A stretch of 64,000 nt of DNA from an uncultured Carboxylicivirga sp. (GTDB taxonomy: Bacteria; Bacteroidota; Bacteroidia; Bacteroidales; Marinilabiliaceae), in NCBI RefSeq assembly GCF_963668385.1, contig NZ_OY764327.1, forward strand, positions 1,550,001 to 1,614,000, read 5' to 3'. Position numbers and translations under genes: made by a program. This document shows positions 9,754 through 18,143 of this stretch, one piece after another. Below the pieces are notes generated by a model. It had not been told where the DNA came from. It did no database searches and worked only from the letters and a program-made list of their open reading frames with translations. Every line of letters begins with the position of its first letter. Position 1 is the first letter of the stretch.

Positions 9754-10374
9754 TCTGATTTTTATTTTAGTTAATGATTTAAGGCAAAATAAAAATACAT
9801 ATCAATATGTTACGAGGTGGTGATTGGGTTAATTAATTGGGGGATAATTAAATAAATATTGTGGATTATTGTTCTTTAGAAATTATACTATAATAATTCG
9901 ATTATAGTAATAGTACATTTATTACAATAATAAATTTATCAATAGGTGCGAATACCTAAGCTTTTTTGTAAATTATAGTTGTAAAATTCACCAATACATC
10001 GCACTTATTTTCTAACTCCACAACGTGAGAAGCCATTGTATATGTTCACTAATGAATGTCATGAGGATGAGAATCCATCAGTTGTTTTGACTACAGGTGG
10101 GTTATAGTTGCCTGATATGCGTGTCTACTCGAGCCAGAGGGCATTTGTGGCGCCCAAAATGCTTTCCTAGTCGGCTAGGAGGCCATTTGTGGTGCCCAAT
10201 ATCCTTGTCTAGTCCAGTAGGAAGCCATTGTGGGTGCCGATTATATAGGTCCAGCGCACTAGACATGCATTGTGGTTGCCACAAAACCTGTCGTAGCCGG
10301 CTAGAAGCCCATATTCGGCTCCACAGATGCTCTCCTACTCCAGTAGAATAACATTAATAAATGCCCGGGGGCGC
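9754..10374. other. Gene-free stretch between the PL9 lyase and the PepSY gene
   Basis: No convincing gene is present in these 621 bases. The first 270 bases are very AT-rich and presumably carry the promoter of the PL9 gene. A nine-base-pair hairpin (9886-9894 with 9901-9909) lies in that part. From about 10029 the composition shifts to GC-richer DNA made of degenerate 42-base tandem repeats, listed separately. The short open frames on both strands here are by-products of a repeat length divisible by three. Confidence 0.7.
10029..10346. repeat. Degenerate 42-bp tandem repeat array
   Basis: Five clear consecutive units of exactly 42 bases occupy 10137-10178, 10179-10220, 10221-10262, 10263-10304 and 10305-10346; one or two more degraded units precede them (about 10029-10070 and 10095-10136). 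The shared pattern is gaagCCATTtGTGGtGCCca, a variable middle, then CTAGtcc-gTAG. The last 12 bases of most units are a small dyad (CTAG-TCGG-CTAG, CTAC-TCCA-GTAG, GTAG-CCGG-CTAG), and the changes between units often keep the two ends complementary. The array is clearly GC-richer than its surroundings. Function unknown. Confidence 0.8.
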
Positions 10375-11514
10375 TTAAGCCCTGCGGTTTCTCCAAAGTA
10401 TAAAGCCCGTTACCGGCAGGCTGGCAATAATAAGGCTGATAAGGCAAGCCAGAATTTTTCCGGGTAAGCCAAGTATGGCCCCGGTATGAATATCGTAGTT
10501 CATCTTATCCAGTTTTTCGGCAAAATCCGTCTCAGCATATCTATCGCCATCAACACGAAGCGGTTCCAGGGTATATCTATCGTAAAAATACTCGTTGTGC
10601 TTGTAGAATTTTCCTTTTATCAACCCCACAATTATTTCTATTGAAGTGTCTTCATCGTGTAAGGTAGGCGACATATAGATGCGTTGAGGATTGGTTTCTT
10701 GTTTCAGAGTAAGGTAAAAAGCACGATCGATGGCAGGTATGCTATCGGTATTGGTCAGGTGTGCTTTGCTAATGTCGGAATGCGGATGCTCGTGTGCCAT
10801 TTTGGTTTCGCCGCCCGAAGTAAGATAGTAAACAGCATTGCCAAACCACTGAAAGCTCCATACTAGCCCGGTAATGGCAAATACGCATCCAAAAAGCAAA
10901 ACATAAAAACCCAATACATTGTGCAAATCTAAAAGTAGGCGCTTACTATTGGCACTTCGTTTTATGGTAAAGCTTCGTTTTAGTTGTTGTTTATTCCATT
11001 TTTTGGGCCACCACATAATCAGCCCGCTTATCAAAACAAGTAAAAAAAGAAGCGTGCTTATGCCCACAATTTTGCCTCCAATGGCACGAGGTAGCCATAG
11101 GCTGCGGTGTCCGTCTTCGATAAAATGAAAGAAGTTAAATTCGCCTTCTCCCAAAGGAGCTTTTTTTCTGATAAATTCGGCCGTATACGGATTCATATAT
11201 ACTACCTGGAACGATACCTTTCCATTGGTATTTGAGAAAAAACCAACCGCAGCAGCGCCTTCTTTGTCTTCGTAAGTTAATCCGCTTGGCTCAATACCGG
11301 CAACATACATTTTGGCTGTATCAATAAGCTGACTGGGTGGAGCAAAATCTTTGTTTTGAGCCTCAACAAATCGCCAGGGTTCAAGGGCATCTTCTATCTC
11401 CTGATGAAAAACATACATTGCCCCGGTTAAAGCCACCACAAATACCACAATACCCGATGTAAGTCCCAGCCACAAATGCAACCAATTAGTTATCTTCTTT
11501 ACTGTTCGATTCAT
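10375..11514 (-). CDS. xusC: PepSY-domain inner-membrane protein (XusC-like, ferric-siderophore reductase candidate)
   Basis: The 379-residue product has the PepSY-associated membrane architecture: a first helix at about 12-35, a periplasmic PepSY segment, helices near 145-165 and 200-220, a second periplasmic part and a last helix near 345-370. Several membrane-proximal histidines (the LHLWLGL motif near residue 12, HEHPHSD near 242) fit haem or metal binding, as in FoxB/PiuB proteins. It is the third gene of a minus-strand TonB receptor / DUF4374 lipoprotein / PepSY set. In Bacteroides thetaiotaomicron the equivalent order is XusABC, used for xenosiderophore iron. The inferred role is inner-membrane reduction or release of siderophore iron. 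A terminator-like hairpin separates it from the lipoprotein gene, so its expression may be partly uncoupled. Confidence 0.8.
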   Translation of the reverse strand: MNRTVKKITNWLHLWLGLTSGIVVFVVALTGAMYVFHQEIEDALEPWRFVEAQNKDFAPPSQLIDTAKMYVAGIEPSGLTYEDKEGAAAVGFFSNTNGKVSFQVVYMNPYTAEFIRKKAPLGEGEFNFFHFIEDGHRSLWLPRAIGGKIVGISTLLFLLVLISGLIMWWPKKWNKQQLKRSFTIKRSANSKRLLLDLHNVLGFYVLLFGCVFAITGLVWSFQWFGNAVYYLTSGGETKMAHEHPHSDISKAHLTNTDSIPAIDRAFYLTLKQETNPQRIYMSPTLHDEDTSIEIIVGLIKGKFYKHNEYFYDRYTLEPLRVDGDRYAETDFAEKLDKMNYDIHTGAILGLPGKILACLISLIIASLPVTGFILWRNRRA

Positions 11515-11559
11515 TCTTTTACTTTAATTGTTTTGATGAAGTGGGTAAGGCTCAAAAAT

Positions 11560-11596
11560 AAAAATGCCGACCTCTGGGGAAGAGATCGACATTTTT
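11560..11596 (-). terminator. Terminator-like hairpin between the DUF4374 and PepSY genes
   Basis: On the minus strand an imperfect long stem (AAAAATG...CATTTTT with CTCT/AGAG in the centre) is followed by T residues. It starts 13 bases after the DUF4374 stop codon and lies 46 bases before the PepSY start, so it may attenuate rather than end the operon. Confidence 0.6.
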
Positions 11597-11608
11597 GGAG
11601 AGGGGGAA

Positions 11609-12826
11609 TTAAAGTTTGTACATACCACCAATAAAATTGGCTTCAATTTCGGCACCACGCACTGCTGTGTAATCAGTGGTGTTAATTCGGTATATATAAA
11701 TGCTGTTATCTTCAGGTATAGGTGTGTAAATATAGTTGCCATCAACTATAGACACGGTTTCGAGTTTACGGCCAATACCAGTATGTTCGGTAATACCATC
11801 GATGTAGTGAATCGATGGGTTGTTTAAATCAAAAATAGCCGTTTGTAATGGCGAATTCGACCATATTACCTGTTCGCTACGATCTGCTGTATTGATTTCG
11901 CTAAATACTTTACCATCGCCCAAATATACCATGTGTGCTGTGTTAAATCCGCCGGTTACTTCTTCAATATCAAAAAAGAAATCTGCGTCGAATTCGGTTT
12001 CACCACTATTAATTTTTAAGATACCCGATGGTTTAGTGAATTGGCTAAATCCGTTGGCAGGGTTGCTGCTCGATGCCGCGTAAACATTTCCATTTTCGTC
12101 TTTGATTAAACCCGAGTTGGTATCAAAACCACCAATAGGGCCCACACGCGAATCTTCTATCACCTTAACAAAGGTCAACTCAGGGTAGTTGAAAACAGCC
12201 ACTTGAGCTTTATCGGTTTGAGTGGTAGCAAATGTGTTAGGATCACTGATGTAATAGCTAACAAATACATAATTGCCACTAACCACCATACCCGAGTACG
12301 AAGGACCTGTTAGCTCAGTTAAATCCGAAACAGGAGTGTCTATGCTTGAACTAATTTCGAGTGTTGATGCATTAATCAGGTGTAAACGAACAATGTCTGA
12401 TGATGATGACATTTCGATGGCCACCACATTGTTGTTATCTCCTTTAACCACTTCCTGAATGCTGTTGGTAAATGTTGCCAGACTGGCTGTTTCGTTCAAC
12501 TGACCATTGGCACCTTTTTCAATAACATAAAGGCCGGTTGCGCCCATACCTCCCGCACAAAAAAGCTTATTATCGATTTGGCTGTACGAGAAATAACCCA
12601 TTTGTAACATGTCGTCTCCAATAAACGAAAGAGAACCATTCATTAAATCGTTAAACCCAACAGTGTAATACGAGTTGTTGTAGTTTTCGCCGTTAATACC
12701 TCCGGTAATGATAAAATCACCAACCGAGCTATTATCGTCGTCGTCGCTACAGGCACCAAAGGCCGTTATTAGCAAAAAGGCTGCTGTAAACTGAGCCAAT
12801 GTTCTTTTCAGGTTGAATTGCTTCAT
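11609..12826 (-). CDS. xusB: DUF4374 surface lipoprotein (XusB-like)
   Basis: The 405-residue product starts with a lipoprotein signal peptide (Cys26 in AFGACSDDDD); the run of aspartates just after the cysteine fits the Bacteroidota surface-export signal for lipoproteins. The remainder is a series of beta-strand segments like a beta-propeller, typical of DUF4374 proteins. The gene lies 32 bases after the TonB-dependent receptor gene. By analogy with B. thetaiotaomicron XusB it would capture ferric siderophore at the cell surface and deliver it to the receptor. The ligand cannot be read from sequence. Confidence 0.82.
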   Translation of the reverse strand: MKQFNLKRTLAQFTAAFLLITAFGACSDDDDNSSVGDFIITGGINGENYNNSYYTVGFNDLMNGSLSFIGDDMLQMGYFSYSQIDNKLFCAGGMGATGLYVIEKGANGQLNETASLATFTNSIQEVVKGDNNNVVAIEMSSSSDIVRLHLINASTLEISSSIDTPVSDLTELTGPSYSGMVVSGNYVFVSYYISDPNTFATTQTDKAQVAVFNYPELTFVKVIEDSRVGPIGGFDTNSGLIKDENGNVYAASSSNPANGFSQFTKPSGILKINSGETEFDADFFFDIEEVTGGFNTAHMVYLGDGKVFSEINTADRSEQVIWSNSPLQTAIFDLNNPSIHYIDGITEHTGIGRKLETVSIVDGNYIYTPIPEDNSIYIYRINTTDYTAVRGAEIEANFIGGMYKL

Positions 12827-12858
12827 TTTATTCTATTTTAATTATATATATTCTTAAA

Positions 12859-15243
12859 TCAGAGGGTGTATCTAAGCTTAATTGCAAATGATCGCCCGGG
12901 TTTTTGCAGATAGTATTTATCGTACAATCGGGCATTGGTCAGGTTTCGGCATTCGGCCGAAATATTGTATTTGCCGTTATCAAAGGCATACGATATCATC
13001 AGGTCGTGCGAGGTTTGTTGAGGTATTATGTATTTCGGATGGGTTGACCACGACAAGTAGTAATTCTCAACATAGTTAAAAAAGTAGTTGATGTTAAAGT
13101 CATCACCTTTACTTACTACATTCTTCAGGTTGAAGCCTGCATTGGCACTACCAAATAAATAAGGTATGTTGGGCACCCGGTACTTGTAATGGAAATTCTT
13201 TTTCCAGCCTCCGCCGGCGTACGAATTGTCGTATATGTATTCTGCCTGGTCGGTAATATCCTGAAAAGTAACATTGGCTCCCATATGAAAGAAATCTTTG
13301 TATTGATACTGTATGTTACTTTCAATGCCCAAGGTACGTGTCTGGTTCAGGTTGTCGTAATAAGTTACCGGGCTGGCCAGCTGAACCACCGAATAAATCA
13401 AGTCTTTTGCTTCGCGATAAACAAACGTTGCTCCAGTATTAAAGGAATGATCTTGTCCTGCTTTAAATCGATAGTCGGCACCAAGGTTGAGGTTATCGCT
13501 TTGTTCGGGACCAATATCGGGGTTGGGGTCAATAAACAAACCGTCACCAAATATTTCCATAGGCGTTGGCATGCGGTATGTATGCTCGTATGATAATTTA
13601 AGTTGTAGTTTGGGCAGTATAAAATAGGCTGATGCCATACCAAAGCCAACATTGGTTTTGTTGCTTTCTACTGCTTCGGTGCGTTGGGTATCCAAACCAA
13701 AATCGAGTAGTTTCGATGTTTTGGCATTCAAATGAAATAGCTTGGCAAAAGCCGTAGTACTCCATTTTTCGTTGGCATCAAGCTTATAGGCCACACCTAC
13801 CACTTGCTTGTTCAGCGATTGATCAAACTGGTTGGGTAGATAGTCAGGATTTTCTTCATCAAATGCTTCCCGATCAAAATAGGTATACGCATAATTAAGT
13901 GCTACCGAATGTAAGGGGTTAATAGCATAACTGGTATTAAACTGACTCAGAAATTCTTTATCGTCAAGTGTGGTAAAGGTGCGTGAGTTTTCACCATTAT
14001 TACTTCCTTCTGTTTTAAAAGCCTCGCCCAACCAGTTGTAGCGTATTCCTCGTAAGGTATCAATCACCTCCGATTGTTTAATGTTAAAAGCACTGTACAG
14101 GCTTACATCTAATCCTTGCGTAAATAAATTTTGCTTGCTATACCTAAATGTTGGGATAAGCGAATAACTGTTTTGCATTATTCCACCATAAACTGTGGCC
14201 ATAGTTGCACCATGTTGTACTTGTTTATCGTTGGCCGAAGCCATCAGACCCACTAGCAGGTTATCGGCATATGTTTTATCAACCACGCCCGCCTCAAGTT
14301 TAATGGTACCTGATCGATAGCGATCGTGAAAGCGCTCGACTTCGGCTGTGTCAACAATGGTGTTATTCTCGTTGGTAATGGGTACCCAAACTTTATAGTT
14401 GTTATCGGAGTAGTTGATAAAAGCATTTCCTCTAAGGGTAAAGCCATTGTTGGTGTGGGCAAAATTCACTGATGCTTTATGTGTATTGAACGAACCAGAT
14501 GAGTAAGAGAGATCCAGGAAATTCTGTTTTTTATTGGTGATGATATTAACCGCACCACCCAGAGCATCGGTCCCTAACCATACCGGAACAACTCCTTTGT
14601 AAACGTCGATGCGCTCAATCATATTTACCGGAATATCAGCAAAACTCAACGATGATCCGAAGTTGTCCATAGGTAATCCATCCATAAAAAACTTCACCTG
14701 ATCGCCAGAGAATCCGTTGATGGTAAAGTTGACGTTAGAGCCCATTCCACCTTCTTCGGTAATGCGTACACCTGGCACCTTATTCAGTACTTCTTTTACA
14801 TTAGCAGTGCTGTTAAACAAGTCTTTAGTCGAAACAGAAGTAACCGAGTAGGCCTGCTCGTTAATCTGCGAAACCACCGATTTGCCGCTTACCTCAATGT
14901 CGTTAATCTGGTAACTCTTTTCGGTTAGGGTAAAAGAGAAATGCATTGATTTTGAATGGTTCACCTCAATTTCTGATGAGTACGATTCGTAACCCAGATA
15001 ACTGGCTTGTAACGTATAGCTTCCTTCACGAATACCTTTGATTTCGTAATAGCCATCAAAATTGGTAACCGTACCAAAATTGGTGTTTTGTAAAATAATA
15101 TTCACTCCGGGTAGCGACACCCCATCACTAGATTTTACAGTACCCCTAAGGGATGTAGTGCTTTGTGAACTTGAATATTGTGTAATTCCCAAAAACAATA
15201 TTCCGACAAATATTTTCCTTAATAAATTTCTTTTCCCCAACAA
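12859..15243 (-). CDS. xusA: TonB-dependent outer-membrane receptor (XusA-like)
   Basis: The 794-residue product has a signal peptide, a carboxypeptidase-regulatory-like beta domain (about 30-115), a plug domain (about 130-240, with GFSGDQVKFFMDGLP and LGGAVNIIT) and a 22-strand-type barrel ending in an aromatic/hydrophobic strand (KLRYTL). It imports a substrate, probably a ferric siderophore, across the outer membrane with TonB energy. The start is unusual: an in-frame TGA lies six bases before the TTG at 15243, and no ATG occurs before the barrel region, so translation must begin at TTG (15243 or 15240) or ATT. A good promoter lies about 70 bases upstream. The DUF4374 lipoprotein and PepSY genes follow. 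Confidence 0.85.
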   Translation of the reverse strand: MLGKRNLLRKIFVGILFLGITQYSSSQSTTSLRGTVKSSDGVSLPGVNIILQNTNFGTVTNFDGYYEIKGIREGSYTLQASYLGYESYSSEIEVNHSKSMHFSFTLTEKSYQINDIEVSGKSVVSQINEQAYSVTSVSTKDLFNSTANVKEVLNKVPGVRITEEGGMGSNVNFTINGFSGDQVKFFMDGLPMDNFGSSLSFADIPVNMIERIDVYKGVVPVWLGTDALGGAVNIITNKKQNFLDLSYSSGSFNTHKASVNFAHTNNGFTLRGNAFINYSDNNYKVWVPITNENNTIVDTAEVERFHDRYRSGTIKLEAGVVDKTYADNLLVGLMASANDKQVQHGATMATVYGGIMQNSYSLIPTFRYSKQNLFTQGLDVSLYSAFNIKQSEVIDTLRGIRYNWLGEAFKTEGSNNGENSRTFTTLDDKEFLSQFNTSYAINPLHSVALNYAYTYFDREAFDEENPDYLPNQFDQSLNKQVVGVAYKLDANEKWSTTAFAKLFHLNAKTSKLLDFGLDTQRTEAVESNKTNVGFGMASAYFILPKLQLKLSYEHTYRMPTPMEIFGDGLFIDPNPDIGPEQSDNLNLGADYRFKAGQDHSFNTGATFVYREAKDLIYSVVQLASPVTYYDNLNQTRTLGIESNIQYQYKDFFHMGANVTFQDITDQAEYIYDNSYAGGGWKKNFHYKYRVPNIPYLFGSANAGFNLKNVVSKGDDFNINYFFNYVENYYLSWSTHPKYIIPQQTSHDLMISYAFDNGKYNISAECRNLTNARLYDKYYLQKPGRSFAIKLRYTL

Positions 15244-15315
15244 AATTCAGTTTTAATAATTTCTCCCAATCATCATTCAAATACATTCAGTAGGATGATG
15301 ATTTGAATAACGTTG

Positions 15316-15346
15316 CAAAACTATCGTCGAGAAAAAGACATATCAA
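15316..15346 (-). promoter_or_regulatory. Bacteroidota-type promoter of the xus-like operon
   Basis: On the minus strand TTG (15346-15344) is followed after 20 bases by TAGTTTTG (15323-15316), matching the -33 TTG / -7 TAnnTTTG consensus of Bacteroidota housekeeping sigma. The predicted transcript start is about 65-70 bases before the TTG start codon of the receptor gene. No clear Fur box was recognised. Confidence 0.6.
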
Positions 15347-15392
15347 TCCCTAATAATGGGGAATTCAAAGGGTGAAAAATGAATTGAAATAA

Positions 15393-15854
15393 TTAGATTA
15401 ATTCTTCAATTCGGAGGGTTCTACTATTGAAAGAGAGTGATTCGCCGGCCTGTTTGTCTTTGAGAATTCTACCAATGGGCGAAGCCAGCGAAATGGAGTA
15501 ATAGTCGTTGTTATCTATATTGATTTTACCTTGTGCAATGCTAATGAAATATACTCCCAGATTGGTTTTTACCAAGCTTCCGAAACTAACTTTATCTGTT
15601 TTTATGGAAGAATTTATTTTGGAAAGGTCGCTTTGTGATTGTTTGAGTTGAGCCATCTGTGTTTTTAGATTATTCAACTCAATCTGCATCATTTCACGAC
15701 CTGTTTCAAATTTGTCACCAGCACTGCTTTTGGTGTCATCCTGCATCGATTCAATTGCTTGCTCCATTGCTTTTGACAGAATACCGATTTTATCATTCAA
15801 TAATTCTGTCATTTTAGTTACCAATTGTTGCTTTGTTTCGATGCTGATTTCCAT
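15393..15854 (-). CDS. GreA/GreB-family-like protein
   Basis: The 153-residue product has an N-terminal antiparallel coiled coil (about 1-80) with an acidic/glycine tip (DDTKSSAGDKF), followed by a small beta domain with a SPIGRILKDKQAGE stretch near residue 125, typical of the C-terminal FKBP-like domain of transcript-cleavage factors. Family members in Bacteroidota are often annotated only as GreA/GreB family. It may act at the secondary channel of RNA polymerase, but this is inference; the canonical GreA already expected in the genome would do the main cleavage work. The gene is nine bases downstream of the PL10 lyase and probably co-transcribed with it. Confidence 0.7.
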   Translation of the reverse strand: MEISIETKQQLVTKMTELLNDKIGILSKAMEQAIESMQDDTKSSAGDKFETGREMMQIELNNLKTQMAQLKQSQSDLSKINSSIKTDKVSFGSLVKTNLGVYFISIAQGKINIDNNDYYSISLASPIGRILKDKQAGESLSFNSRTLRIEELI

Positions 15855-15863
15855 TGTTACTAT

Positions 15864-16937
15864 TTATTCAAGATGATGTTTCTTGAGCCATTCGGGATAT
15901 TGCTTGTTAATTAGTTTTGATGGCCATTTGCCATAATAAGCATAACCTGCTCTTCGTTCGCGCTCAACTTCGGCAAAAGTATAATGAAATACTTTATCGC
16001 GCCCAACAAATAATGGTTTGTTAGTTTCTAGCTCGTAAAAGCGTGCCCATAAAGGATCGGCTCCTTTCTTTGTTTTTATCTTGGCATCTTTCTCTCCCTC
16101 ATCATTCTTAAATCGAGTGAACTCCACATTGTTTATCTGAACTTGTTTAAACCATTCGATGGCTCCTTGAATAGCTTCAATAACTTCTTTTGACGGATCC
16201 TCAATTTGCATCAAGAATTGAACAATGTTAACACTTTCAGCTCCTGATAGTGATGGTGGTTCGAAATTACGGGCCCACACAGGTTCAAAATTTACTTCAT
16301 CGTGTTGAGCACACCAGGCAGTTAATTTACCATCTTGTTTTATTTGAGTTTTAAGTATGCAATCAATGCCTTTTTTAATTGCCTCTGCAGCTTTCTTTTT
16401 GTAATCGGGTTCAACAATAGCAAACTCATCTTTTCCTTGAGCAATCTTGTTGAGCAGTTTCATTACATTCATCATGGCATTATCGTTATAGGTTATGGCT
16501 GTATAATAACCTTTTCGTAATGGATAAAATTGAGGCCAACCGCCATTGTCGTATTGCGATTCGAACAGGTAATCGAGTCCCTTATAAAAAGCAATCTGGT
16601 ACTTTACATCAAGGCGAGTACTGATAATAAATGCAAGGTAATGAATGGGAGCAGTTGTGGCACCATTATCAATGGTATTGGAGTTTTTGCCCTTGTGAGC
16701 TTTCTCCAGAATTTCATTCGATTCCGGAGCGATTGTAATGTCCATATTCTTAGGCCAAGCCCCTTTATCCGACTGATAAAGAAGAATATTGTCTGCATAG
16801 GTTTTGGCCTCTTTTGACGCATACCATTTGTGGTTCTGTTTCAAAATGTTCTTACCTGATGCTGTTTTTAGATTTTGAGCAAAAATTAGGGAAGAAATGC
16901 ATAACAAAAACGCAAGGGAGATAATTAGCTTTCTCAT
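15864..16937 (-). CDS. pelA: Pectate lyase, polysaccharide lyase family 10
   Basis: The 357-residue product has a signal peptide ending in IFAQ, so it is exported. The body is an alpha/alpha toroid-type sequence with PL10 hallmarks: DKGAWPKNMD near residue 55, DNGATTAPIHYLA near 90, YDNGGWPQFYPLR near 132, TYNDNAMMNVM near 148 and a late RERRAGYAYYGKWP segment whose arginines fit the catalytic base region of Pel10 enzymes. It cleaves polygalacturonan by beta-elimination. Together with the PL9 lipoprotein it indicates pectin use, although neither gene sits in a typical SusCD locus here. Confidence 0.88.
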   Translation of the reverse strand: MRKLIISLAFLLCISSLIFAQNLKTASGKNILKQNHKWYASKEAKTYADNILLYQSDKGAWPKNMDITIAPESNEILEKAHKGKNSNTIDNGATTAPIHYLAFIISTRLDVKYQIAFYKGLDYLFESQYDNGGWPQFYPLRKGYYTAITYNDNAMMNVMKLLNKIAQGKDEFAIVEPDYKKKAAEAIKKGIDCILKTQIKQDGKLTAWCAQHDEVNFEPVWARNFEPPSLSGAESVNIVQFLMQIEDPSKEVIEAIQGAIEWFKQVQINNVEFTRFKNDEGEKDAKIKTKKGADPLWARFYELETNKPLFVGRDKVFHYTFAEVERERRAGYAYYGKWPSKLINKQYPEWLKKHHLE

Positions 16938-17011
16938 AATAATGTTAAGGTTATAATAGGTTTATCTCATAAAGATATTGAATTACCTTTTGAAAGGTGA
17001 GAAAATGACAT

Positions 17012-17040
17012 AAAAAAAAGTCCTCGGGTAAGGACTTTAT
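17012..17040 (-). terminator. Rho-independent terminator after the NifX-like gene pair
   Basis: On the minus strand AAAGTCC and GGACTTT arms enclose an eight-base loop and are followed by a run of eight T residues. It lies 46 bases beyond the stop codon of the 17086-17475 gene. Confidence 0.85.
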
Positions 17041-17085
17041 AGTTCATAGATTTAGATTAAGTGCATTGTAGAAATGCAAATGTTT

Positions 17086-17475
17086 TTATGCTTCAACACA
17101 TGTGTGATGTGCTAATTCTTTAATTTCTAAAATAGCTCCGTGCAAATCGCTTATTTCATCTTCGGTTGGTTGCTTAATGGTGTATTTATCCAATGAGCAA
17201 ATATCCTGTATGCTTTCGTATTTTAGTATGCGATCTTTTAATTCAGGATCAAGCTCTATCTCTCGCTCCAAACCATAAATTAAATCGGAGAAAGTATGGT
17301 TGTCGGGCAGGTTATCTTTGAAATCAAGAATAGCCATGACGTAGCTTTCTAACCCCATCGATAACATATTGTATCTGATATCGGTACTGAATTTGCTTGG
17401 TTTACCCGGTTTGGGCATACCTTTCATATATTGATCGCCTTCTTTAAGCCAGTTTTGCCAGCTATTCTCTTTCAT
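17086..17475 (-). CDS. Uncharacterised protein paired with a NifX-like protein
   Basis: I do not recognise a named family in this 129-residue product. It is acidic, predicted mainly helical, has no signal peptide or membrane segment, and carries two cysteines (one in DICSLD, one in HHTCVEA at the very C-terminus, where two histidines precede it). The ATG at 17475 is chosen; an in-frame ATG two codons upstream (17481) is equally possible. It lies 33-39 bases after the NifX-like gene and before a strong terminator, so the two form a small operon and may work together in iron-sulfur or metal-cluster handling. Confidence 0.65.
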   Translation of the reverse strand: MKENSWQNWLKEGDQYMKGMPKPGKPSKFSTDIRYNMLSMGLESYVMAILDFKDNLPDNHTFSDLIYGLEREIELDPELKDRILKYESIQDICSLDKYTIKQPTEDEISDLHGAILEIKELAHHTCVEA

Positions 17476-17514
17476 CCTCATGGTACAACGATTTTAGGTG
17501 AATATAAATTCTGC

Positions 17515-17910
17515 TTAAGAAGCACAATGTGATGAACAGCTTGAGCATGATCCCATGCAATCGCCTTTCACAACTGTATCTTTCGCTGTAAAAATAGCCA
17601 ATTCATCTGCTTCTTGCATTCTGATGTTGTCGGCAGCGCTACCTCTTTTTGCTTTGTAGATGGTTAAGCCCATATCCATGCACATCAGGTAGGTTAATAA
17701 AGGCATTCCCTCGGTAATGATGGTTTTAACACCTTGTGCCTTTAGCTGTACACAAAGGTTACCTATATTGCCTATGTCGTACGAATGAGGTTCAACCACA
17801 AAAGCTTTATCTTCATCATTATAAATACAACCAAAGTCGGCACTAATTAACGGACCTACCGTTGATTCTTCAGGGGCATTGGTTCCAATCATTGGTAAGA
17901 ATACTTTCAT
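17515..17910 (-). CDS. NifX/NifB-type FeMo-cofactor-binding domain protein with cysteine tail
   Basis: The 131-residue product is a dinitrogenase iron-molybdenum cofactor domain (Nitro_FeMo-Co fold, ribonuclease-H-like) with the usual order: N-terminal beta strand MKVFLPMIG, STVGPLISADFGCIYN, and VKTIITEGMPLLTYLMC near 61-77. Such domains bind iron-sulfur or FeMo-cofactor precursors. It ends in a cysteine cluster, Cys118, Cys122, Cys125 and Cys129 (CX3CX2CX3C), which could ligate a metal or cluster. No nitrogenase genes are in the window, so a role in general metal-cluster assembly or storage is more likely than nitrogen fixation. It is co-oriented with the small protein at 17086-17475. Confidence 0.8.
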   Translation of the reverse strand: MKVFLPMIGTNAPEESTVGPLISADFGCIYNDEDKAFVVEPHSYDIGNIGNLCVQLKAQGVKTIITEGMPLLTYLMCMDMGLTIYKAKRGSAADNIRMQEADELAIFTAKDTVVKGDCMGSCSSCSSHCAS

Positions 17911-18143
17911 AATTGTATTGTTTTGAGTTCTACCTTTATTTGAGTAATAGATTACCCAAAAGAAGTGCCAAGTGATTTAGGTGCCAGATATACAGTCGTT
18001 AAGGTTTTTGTGTTGATGTAGTTTGCTACAAAAATGTAGCTTTTTAAAGAAGGATGTCACATAAAAGTGGTGTTATTGTTTGTGATTTTTTTAAGAGTAT
18101 TATCTTTAAATGGCATTGAACTAACTTTACCAAATTAACTAAA

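Noticed and set aside
9886..9909. Terminator in the gap left of the 42-bp repeats
   Set aside because: The nine-base-pair hairpin is entirely AT-rich, has no T tract in the right place, and no gene ends near it.
10029..10346. CRISPR array
   Set aside because: Units are contiguous and degenerate with no spacers between identical repeats, and no cas genes are present.
10097..10351. Open frames on both strands in the 42-bp repeat region (84 and 60 residues)
   Set aside because: Repeat length is divisible by three, so long frames arise by chance on both strands; composition is unlike the neighbouring proteins and no start signal or family is seen.
17515..17910. Part of a nitrogen-fixation cluster
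   Set aside because: No nifHDK, nifE, nifN or nifB is seen in the window; only a single cofactor-domain protein is present.
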